A stretch of DNA of 48,633 nucleotides, taken from NCBI RefSeq assembly GCF_030652775.1, contig NZ_JAUSPS010000043.1, forward strand, positions 1-48,633. The letters run 5' to 3'. Made by a program: the position numbers and the translations under genes. Source of the stretch: Acetobacterium sp. Its GTDB lineage: Bacteria; Bacillota; Clostridia; Eubacteriales; Eubacteriaceae. The first letter of the stretch is position 1, and each line of letters opens with the position of its first letter. This document shows, one piece after another, positions 43,764 through 48,633 of this stretch. The notes beneath the pieces are model-generated. The model was given only the letters and a program-made list of their open reading frames with translations. It had not been told where the DNA came from and did not search any database.

Positions 43764-43799
43764 AAAAAAGAAAAGAACGGTTCTAAAAAACCGTTCTTT
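43764..43799 (-). terminator. Rho-independent terminator inside the T4SS gene run
   Basis: AAAGAACGG and CCGTTCTTT form a perfect 9-bp stem around a 10-base loop, followed on the minus strand by CTTTTTT. It lies between two T4SS genes 74 bases apart, so read-through or attenuation must control the downstream channel and Tad genes. Confidence 0.8.
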
Positions 43800-43813
43800 C
43801 TGAATCTAGCCAT

Positions 43814-44062
43814 TTAAGGTTTTGGAATATTATCAAACAACGTCTTAATATTTGTTGTAATGGATGGTAGAATTGTCGTTGAAATGATATCCCGAAATCC
43901 ATATAGAAAAAGTGCCACACCCAATAACCCGACAATCCACATACCCGCACCTTCAACAATCGATCCTGAATCTGTTTTAAACTCTTGAGTTTCAACATTC
44001 ACGACTTGCGCATGTACTAACACCATTTCTTGCAATACTGCTTCTCTAAATTTGTTTAACAT
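43814..44062 (-). CDS. Small T4SS membrane protein with one helix
   Basis: This 82-residue protein has an amphipathic N-terminal helix, one membrane segment at about 38-58 and a short C-terminal tail ending FDNIPKP. AAAGGAG precedes the ATG. Family unknown; position suggests a structural subunit of the conjugation apparatus. A role as a pilin cannot be excluded, since no clear Flp pilin was found. Confidence 0.7.
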   Translation of the reverse strand: MLNKFREAVLQEMVLVHAQVVNVETQEFKTDSGSIVEGAGMWIVGLLGVALFLYGFRDIISTTILPSITTNIKTLFDNIPKP

Positions 44063-44110
44063 CGTTATCTCCTTTAAATTTTATATTTTTATTTTTCATT
44101 TCTATATCCG

Positions 44111-44127
44111 TGTTTCCTCGGGAAACA
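44111..44127. repeat. 17-bp palindromic repeat
   Basis: TGTTTCCTCGGGAAACA lies 4 bases after the stop of the VirB2-like gene, in the short gap before the next T4SS gene. Confidence 0.95.
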
Positions 44128-44131
44128 AACT

Positions 44132-44383
44132 TCACGAGCTTGGAAAATAGCTTAGCAGCAAGGTAATAAAACCATTGACCGTCATCCCAATAACCAAATA
44201 GATAAAGGTTGTTTTCATATTTTCTTTATATTTCACCTTTTCGTGATCGTCTGCCTGCATCCGTTTGATTACATTCCACCCAATGACTATCAAAGCCAAA
44301 AGCGGTAAGATAATATACAGAGCCAGGGACGCATCGGTCAGAAGCTTAACTGTTCCGGTTACCCATACAAATCCTGTTAACAT
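44132..44383 (-). CDS. VirB2/TrbC-like small membrane protein
   Basis: The start is placed at ATG 44383, eight bases after GGAGG; an ATG at 44389 is too close to it. It has about 83 residues with two hydrophobic segments (about 15-38 and 60-80) separated by a charged loop (KRMQADDHEKVKYKEN). This matches the VirB2-like or Maff2-like two-helix proteins found beside VirD4 in Firmicutes elements. Confidence 0.75.
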   Translation of the reverse strand: MLTGFVWVTGTVKLLTDASLALYIILPLLALIVIGWNVIKRMQADDHEKVKYKENMKTTFIYLVIGMTVNGFITLLLSYFPSS

Positions 44384-44421
44384 CGTCATCACCTCCTTTC
44401 ATTAGAAATTGCGACTCTTGA

Positions 44422-46365
44422 TTAAATCTGATAGCGCTTCCAGATCCCCCATAGCTGAATCCCATTCTCCTGGTGAGTCGTTCTGGCATCACTGCGGATC
44501 ATCCGGAGTTTGTTATTATGTTCTTTGCTGCCTAATCCATAGAAGTCATTAAATGACCATTTACTGATGTCCGGGGATGTCATAATCACCGGATCATTTC
44601 GACTGGTGACCAGATTGTAGGGCCGTCTGATCCGACTGACTTCATTGGCGGTCAGTAGCTCCCGTCCCACCAGATTCACCGATTGACTTGAATTTGAGGT
44701 GTAATGCTGCTGTGAAGATGACAGGGAATAAGATGTCGTGGTATATTTCCCCAGTCGTTCGGAAACTTCCTTTTGAGTTTCCAGATCCTCGGCTTGAAGA
44801 TAAATCCAGGTTTCACAGTTGGATCGGATGATCCGGGCAATCTCCCGACCGTATTTTTCTTCCAGTTGAGCCAGAGATTGCACAAACAGGTTAAAGCGGA
44901 TCCCCCGACCGCCACCAACTGAAAGCTGGGTAGCGAACTCTGGAATCTTGGTAAAATTTCCAAACTCATCTAATTCATAATTCACCCGGATCGGTAACCG
45001 TCCGCCCAGTTTGTCCGCAAAGTCCGACAGTGCACTGTAGACTTGAGTACAAAACAGAGCTGCCAGGGAGTAATAGGTAGTTTTGCCATCGGGCAAAATC
45101 ATAAACACCGCCGTCGGTCGACTGCCAATGTCTTTGGGCCGAAAATCCGATTTACGGGTCATTTCATAGATCAGCGGATTGGTAAAGAGTCTCAAGGTGG
45201 TCAGCGCACTGGTGTAAAAGCTGCCCCGGGTCTTGGATGGGGCAATGTCTGAAATAGCTACCAGCCCCAACGCCGGATGAGTCGGATTCTCGACTTTCAG
45301 TTTCTTCATGTATTTAGCCAACATCATCTCGTCCCCCTGTTTGGGAGCCTTACACATCTCGGCTATGAAATAAAATACATTGGTCAGATTCTGATACTCC
45401 GGATTGCTCATGTTTTCAAAGACCACAATCATGATGCAGCTGGCAATAATACTGGCTTCACCGTTACTCCATAATTTCTCACCCTTCGTTTCCCCGACCA
45501 GCATCCCGGTAATATCCCAGACATAATCAATGGCCTGAGACATATTTCCGGTTTCAACCGCATCGATAATTGATTGAAGATAGTTTACGTGATTACTTTT
45601 TAGCGGGTCTTTAAAATCCAGGGTAAACACATCTATCCCACATTTTTTTAGAAAATGAGCGGTATAATCATAGTTTTCACCTTTGGGATCAGAAACAATC
45701 ATCGATTCTTTAGCCATTGCCAACAGGCCGATGGTTTGCAGGATCACGGTTCGCCCTTTACCGCAGCGGGTAGCTCCAATAATTAAACCGTGAACATCCT
45801 CCCCGATGAAGTAGATTTTCTCACTATTAATTCCTTGTTGATCTTTTCCCAAAACTAGGCCGCCCATTTTGAATGGTTTTTTATTTTTCGTAATATTTTT
45901 ATCAACCCAGTAATTGTCCTTTTTAATCTGTTTTCTTTCCTCCCTGCCACTTCGTAATAAAACTTGGATAAATGGATTATTCTTTCGAATGACCACGTAA
46001 TCAAAGGCCCGATCCATTTTGTTCTTATCCAACCACCGAGCTGAACCATGCTGATTCTGGCCGGCTGGCTGGGGTGTTTGAATATCCGGGGTAATACTGA
46101 TCAGCTCACTCTTATAGGTTTTGCTTTGGCCAATAAAAAAAGCCACTGCCATAAACAGGGCAAAGGCCAGACACAAAAGATACATGTGAAATGTATTTTC
46201 ACTCACAACTACATAGTCAAACACTTCCTTTAAAGGAACTTTATAGGGTAAAATCCCCTGCCCCGTCATAAATCCATCAATGATCCGGATCAAAAACAGG
46301 CTTCCGATGGCCAGCAGCACAAAGACGAATCCGGCCATCACTCCACGAACAATTTTTAATTTCAC
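44422..46365 (-). CDS. virD4: VirD4-type T4SS coupling protein
   Basis: This 647-residue protein has two N-terminal membrane segments (about 9-28 and 55-80). The TraG/TraD-type ATPase follows, with Walker A GATRCGKGRT near 195-204, a VSDPKGENYDY motif and Walker B YELDEFGNF near 459-467. The coupling protein selects DNA and protein substrates for the channel, so it is the likely reader of any C-terminal export tail in this element. The start is GTG, overlapping the preceding stop by 4 bases. Confidence 0.93.
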   Translation of the reverse strand: MKLKIVRGVMAGFVFVLLAIGSLFLIRIIDGFMTGQGILPYKVPLKEVFDYVVVSENTFHMYLLCLAFALFMAVAFFIGQSKTYKSELISITPDIQTPQPAGQNQHGSARWLDKNKMDRAFDYVVIRKNNPFIQVLLRSGREERKQIKKDNYWVDKNITKNKKPFKMGGLVLGKDQQGINSEKIYFIGEDVHGLIIGATRCGKGRTVILQTIGLLAMAKESMIVSDPKGENYDYTAHFLKKCGIDVFTLDFKDPLKSNHVNYLQSIIDAVETGNMSQAIDYVWDITGMLVGETKGEKLWSNGEASIIASCIMIVVFENMSNPEYQNLTNVFYFIAEMCKAPKQGDEMMLAKYMKKLKVENPTHPALGLVAISDIAPSKTRGSFYTSALTTLRLFTNPLIYEMTRKSDFRPKDIGSRPTAVFMILPDGKTTYYSLAALFCTQVYSALSDFADKLGGRLPIRVNYELDEFGNFTKIPEFATQLSVGGGRGIRFNLFVQSLAQLEEKYGREIARIIRSNCETWIYLQAEDLETQKEVSERLGKYTTTSYSLSSSQQHYTSNSSQSVNLVGRELLTANEVSRIRRPYNLVTSRNDPVIMTSPDISKWSFNDFYGLGSKEHNNKLRMIRSDARTTHQENGIQLWGIWKRYQI

Positions 46366-46547
46366 ATTTTCACCGCCGATTCCGTTCCCCGAGCATCATT
46401 AAAGGCACTGTTTTCCTTCTCCAGCATGAGCCAATCCTCCTTCGTTTCATTGGCTTTGATTGTGTAATCCAAATGGAGGACAATTTCCCGTTTATCATTT
46501 TCATAAGTTCCTCCCGTATTAGTACTATCTTTTTTATTTTCACTCAC
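46362..46547 (-). CDS. Small acidic protein upstream of virD4
   Basis: This 61-residue frame starts at GTG with AAGGAGGT directly before it, only one base away, so the start is uncertain. A GTG four bases later in another frame has better spacing but encodes a very basic, less protein-like 57-residue peptide. The favoured frame has sensible composition (REIVLHLDYTIKANETKEDW) and a 4-base overlap with virD4. No family is recognised. Confidence 0.5.
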   Translation of the reverse strand: MSENKKDSTNTGGTYENDKREIVLHLDYTIKANETKEDWLMLEKENSAFNDARGTESAVKM

Positions 46548-46628
46548 ACCTCCTTTTCTTGATTTTCAAAGCTCATTCTAACTGGTGTCCAAATATAACA
46601 TTCGCTACCCTCCATTTTCTGATTTCCT

Positions 46629-46694
46629 TGTTTCCCGAGGAAACACGATCAACACGAATTATCTTTTTTTTACATCCTGTTTCCCGAGGAAACA
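46629..46694. repeat. Two palindromic repeats, CGA orientation
   Basis: Copies lie at 46678-46694 (8 bases after the primase stop) and 46629-46645, between the primase and the T4SS operon. Confidence 0.95.
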
Positions 46695-46702
46695 GATTTC
46701 CT

Positions 46703-47713
46703 TCATGCTTCCTGCACCCACTCATCTTCTGCTACGTCCTGAAGGGCTGCGTTTTCTCGCTCTTTTGAAATATGTTGCAACAATTGATTCCAATCTTTAT
46801 GCGGTTCTGTCGGTAATTTTAAATCATAGGTGTATTTGCCTGGGCTGACTTCTTCGACTGCATTGATCAGCTCCAGGGTGTTTTTATGTCCGGGTTTATC
46901 GTTATCCATGCACATGACCACATTTTCAATCTCCGGGTGAGTCTCCAGGTAATGCACCAATCCAATATGCGCTACTCCATTTAACGCAATGTAGTGATCA
47001 TCCTTATTCTGAGTAATATCTCCGATTTGACGTTTGAGGGTTTGAAAGGACAGCATATCAATCGGTGCTTCAAATACCAATACCTGGTTCCCTTTACCTT
47101 CATGAATAAAGGGATAGTGCTTGTCTGAATTTTCTACAATCCCTTTAAATGGTTCCTTTTCGGGAACATCATAGGTACCCCGAAGGGAAATGCTCTTAAC
47201 TACTCCATTTTCATCAAACCCACAAAAGGCACAATTATGATTTTTGTCTTCATAAATTTTATGTTGTTTGACATAGTAGTTGACCACCTCTGGATCGATG
47301 CAGCGGGTTTTTACCAGATACGCAAAAATCCGCCGATAATTGGCGGATTTTTCTGGTGGCATAAAGATTCCATCATTGGTTTTTTTATACTCCTTGGCTT
47401 TTTTGATATAGGTTTTTGCCACCTCACTGGGTTCGGGATGATGATTAATAAAGGCTGCCAGTTCATGGATCGCTTCGCCCATGCTTTTTTCCTGCATATA
47501 CATCACAAACTGAATGATCCCACCACCCGCTTTTTTTGAATCATCGGAAAGACAATTCCACCGGTTTAAATCGGGATCAATAAATAACCCGCCTTCATTT
47601 CTGATTTTAACTTGATTTCCAATTTCAACCAGTTCATAACCATTGGCCATGGCATAATCAACGATGCTGATCGCTTTGACCTTTTCAAAAACTTCCTCCG
47701 GTAAACGCCCCAT
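46703..47713 (-). CDS. DUF3991/TOPRIM-type primase-like protein with DEWVQEA tail
   Basis: The start MGRLPEE at 47713 is chosen because AGGAG lies 6 bases upstream; a longer frame would translate the palindrome (FPEETG). This gives 336 residues. The N-terminal part resembles a degenerate DnaG-type zinc-binding region without its cysteines (NRWNCLSDDSKKAGGG). A DUF3991-like middle and a TOPRIM domain follow, with the glutamate in FEAPIDML near 215 and DND in CMDNDKPGH near 267. Such primase-like proteins start complementary-strand synthesis of transferred DNA. It ends VAEDEWVQEA, a member of the shared tail family. Confidence 0.85.
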   Translation of the reverse strand: MGRLPEEVFEKVKAISIVDYAMANGYELVEIGNQVKIRNEGGLFIDPDLNRWNCLSDDSKKAGGGIIQFVMYMQEKSMGEAIHELAAFINHHPEPSEVAKTYIKKAKEYKKTNDGIFMPPEKSANYRRIFAYLVKTRCIDPEVVNYYVKQHKIYEDKNHNCAFCGFDENGVVKSISLRGTYDVPEKEPFKGIVENSDKHYPFIHEGKGNQVLVFEAPIDMLSFQTLKRQIGDITQNKDDHYIALNGVAHIGLVHYLETHPEIENVVMCMDNDKPGHKNTLELINAVEEVSPGKYTYDLKLPTEPHKDWNQLLQHISKERENAALQDVAEDEWVQEA

Positions 47714-47734
47714 CACCTTCTCCTTTCTAGTTCC

Positions 47735-47751
47735 TGTTTCCTCGGGAAACA
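47735..47751. repeat. 17-bp palindromic repeat
   Basis: TGTTTCCTCGGGAAACA lies 3 bases after the stop codon of the split DUF4406 reading frame, and overlaps the discarded upstream extension of the primase frame. Confidence 0.95.
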
Positions 47752-47754
47752 AGC

Positions 47755-47992
47755 TTATGCTTCCTGTGCCCAGCCTTCTTCATAATCCGATTCCGGTTCA
47801 AAGCGGTTTATTTCGGAAATATCAATGATCGCCGGTTCATTTTCGATTCCCTGTTTTAACTGGGCAATCCGTTCCATCATCTGATCGGCTGACACATTGG
47901 ATCGGGCATAGCTTGATACATCCAGTCCCTCGTCAAGTCCGACGCATACTAGTTCCCACTGTTCATTTGAAAACGCTTCTTTGAATACCCCC
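47755..47992 (-). pseudogene. Frameshifted C-terminal part of the DUF4406 protein, ending in WAQEA tail
   Basis: An open frame without a start codon continues where the DUF4406 frame goes out of register. It encodes YQGVFKEAFSNEQWELVCVGLDEGL..., the helical segment often repeated in clostridial element proteins (E-Q-W/M...GL..GLDVS.YA), followed by a linker and the tail SDYEEGWAQEA. Removing one base from the run of five C at 47988-47992 would join it to the upstream domain. It may be a real frameshift mutation, a sequencing error or programmed frameshifting. Confidence 0.65.
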
Positions 47993-48349
47993 TGATAGGC
48001 GGTAGGCCATGAAATTTATATAGGTTTCCCGATCCATATCTTTTGCAATAATCGGTTTATTCATTTCTTTGGCCAAAATAATCTCACTGATCATGCCTTC
48101 AGATAAGGTATTGCCATGCACCCAGATCTCTTTGCATTGCTTAAGCAGTTCGATCCCCATTTCAAGCCCCTTATCCCGCTGACTTGGGATGGTATCATCC
48201 AGGTATTGAGTAAAGATGGTGTGGGGTGCCAGTGGCAGCACATTTAATTCACTGGCCTGCCGGCACCATTCTTTGGCTCTGTTCATATTGTCTTCCATGC
48301 TTCTTTCTTCATTCGCCTTGAGTGGCGAACACACATATACCATTTTCAT
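47963..48349 (-). CDS. DUF4406 (deoxyribosyltransferase-like) domain protein
   Basis: The start MKMVYVCSPL at 48349 is supported by AAGGGGG nine bases upstream; the longer open frame runs back through a palindrome. This gives 128 residues. The sequence has the Rossmann-type pattern of DUF4406/nucleoside 2-deoxyribosyltransferase relatives: VYVCSPLKA at the N terminus, PLAPHTIFTQYLDD, EIWVHGN and SEGMISEI. These proteins may process nucleotides, though the role on mobile elements is unknown. The last 15 codons are out of frame relative to the homologous continuation, because of a G5 run. Confidence 0.75.
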   Translation of the reverse strand: MKMVYVCSPLKANEERSMEDNMNRAKEWCRQASELNVLPLAPHTIFTQYLDDTIPSQRDKGLEMGIELLKQCKEIWVHGNTLSEGMISEIILAKEMNKPIIAKDMDRETYINFMAYRLSGGIQRSVFK

Positions 48350-48370
48350 GTCAGTTATCCCCCTTATTTT

Positions 48371-48387
48371 TGTTTCCCGAGGAAACA
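48371..48387. repeat. 17-bp palindromic repeat, CGA orientation
   Basis: TGTTTCCCGAGGAAACA lies upstream of the DUF4406 start and ribosome site. Here the flanking open frame reads through it without a stop, unlike the other copies. Confidence 0.93.
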
Positions 48388-48496
48388 GCTTTGAGTCGTT
48401 ACATAAAAAAAACAGATCATCATCTGCGATATCTGTCTGGTAAGTTTCACCTTCTTTAAGCAGCCCATTCATCAGAATCGCTTCAAAAAGTAATTT
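48388..48496 (-). pseudogene. C-terminal remnant of a truncated gene
   Basis: The minus-strand frame reads ...VPHKLLFEAILMNGLLKEGETYQTD... and then enters the palindrome. A stop lies just upstream in the hairpin at 48502-48521, and no start codon with a ribosome site is present. It looks like the 3' end of a gene cut by whatever sequence begins at 48497. Family not recognised. Confidence 0.35.
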
Positions 48497-48633
48497 GTGT
48501 GGAACGGCCTATTCCGTTCCCTTACAAAACACCCGTATCTACTAGCTTTATCCATGATATAAGCTAATATTCCTACACGCTGTCCGCATTAAATACATTT
48601 TGTTTGACCTTTTATTTCGAAGGTCGGAGTTGG
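48497..48633 (+). ncRNA. Hairpin-rich gene-free segment, possible group II intron 5' end
   Basis: On the plus strand the segment starts GTGTG followed at once by a perfect hairpin (GGAACGG/CCGTTCC). Further hairpins follow at about 48543-48566 (TAGCTTTAT/ATAAGCTA) and 48606-48625 (GACCTT/AAGGTC). A GTGYG start plus consecutive stems parallels the left edge of the window and could be domain I of a group II intron. No coding frame is convincing. An insertion-sequence end is equally possible. Confidence 0.3.

Noticed and set aside
6907-48387. The 17-bp palindromes as Rho-independent terminators
   Set aside because: No consistent T-run follows them on either strand, several occur in twos or threes, and genuine terminators lie beside some of them.

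Overview
The window looks like a large piece of a conjugative element (plasmid or ICE) from a low-to-mid GC Gram-positive bacterium, most likely a Clostridia-class firmicute. The evidence is the gene content: a giant ArdC-like/methylase/SNF2 protein, a TnpV-like protein, PrgI-like and VirB4/VirB6/VirD4 proteins, a CHAP/SleB wall hydrolase, strong AGGAGG-type ribosome sites and no outer-membrane components. A specific genus cannot be fixed from the sequence. Nearly all genes lie on the minus strand and read from right to left. The only convincing plus-strand gene sits in an AT-rich pocket near 21.7 kb. Both ends look like natural contig breaks. At the left end a gene stops at a GTGCG motif resembling a group II intron 5' end. 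The right end is a hairpin-rich, gene-free segment that also begins GTGTG.

Layout in transcription order, right to left. (1) 48.4-46.6 kb: a DUF4406-type protein split by a frameshift, then a DUF3991/TOPRIM-like primase. (2) 46.5-42.3 kb: the first part of a type IV secretion system (T4SS): VirD4 coupling protein, small VirB2-like membrane proteins, a TrbL/VirB6-like channel and a PrgI/VirB3-like protein. (3) 42.3-35.7 kb: a Tad (type IVc) pilus machine: prepilin peptidase, CpaB-like protein, TadZ-like ATPase, TadA, TadB, TadC and two TadE-like pseudopilins. (4) 35.7-23.2 kb: secreted or surface proteins, including a 2653-residue protein with 14 Listeria-Bacteroides (InlB-B type) repeats and four DUF6273-like modules, a second repeat protein with a dockerin-like region and a GBS-Bsp-like protein. 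(5) 23.2-21.3 kb: an ASCH-domain protein, an AT-rich pair of membrane proteins and two small unknowns. (6) 21.0-15.3 kb: an ArdC-related fusion, a split VirB4 and the wall hydrolase. (7) 15.3-6.9 kb: a lipoprotein, a coiled-coil membrane protein, a MinD/TadZ-like protein with a degenerate P-loop, and a run of small accessory genes including an ArdC-like metalloprotein. (8) 6.8-0.1 kb: the giant ArdC-like/methylase/helicase gene, with a tnpV-like gene nested in another frame.

The most unusual signal is a two-part pattern. Eight otherwise unrelated reading frames end in a short acidic tail around a tryptophan, such as DEWEQEM, DEWEPEM or DEWVQEA. Immediately after their stop codons, usually by 3 bases, sits a 17-base palindrome, TGTTTCCTCGGGAAACA or its other orientation. 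About 20 copies of the palindrome occur in the window, essentially all between genes. The tail-bearing set includes two ArdC-type proteins and a TOPRIM primase. Proteins of these classes are known in other systems to travel with conjugating DNA, so the tail may be a T4SS export signal or a coupling-protein docking signal. This is an inference. No relaxase, integrase, replication gene or obvious major Flp pilin was found, so the element continues outside the window.
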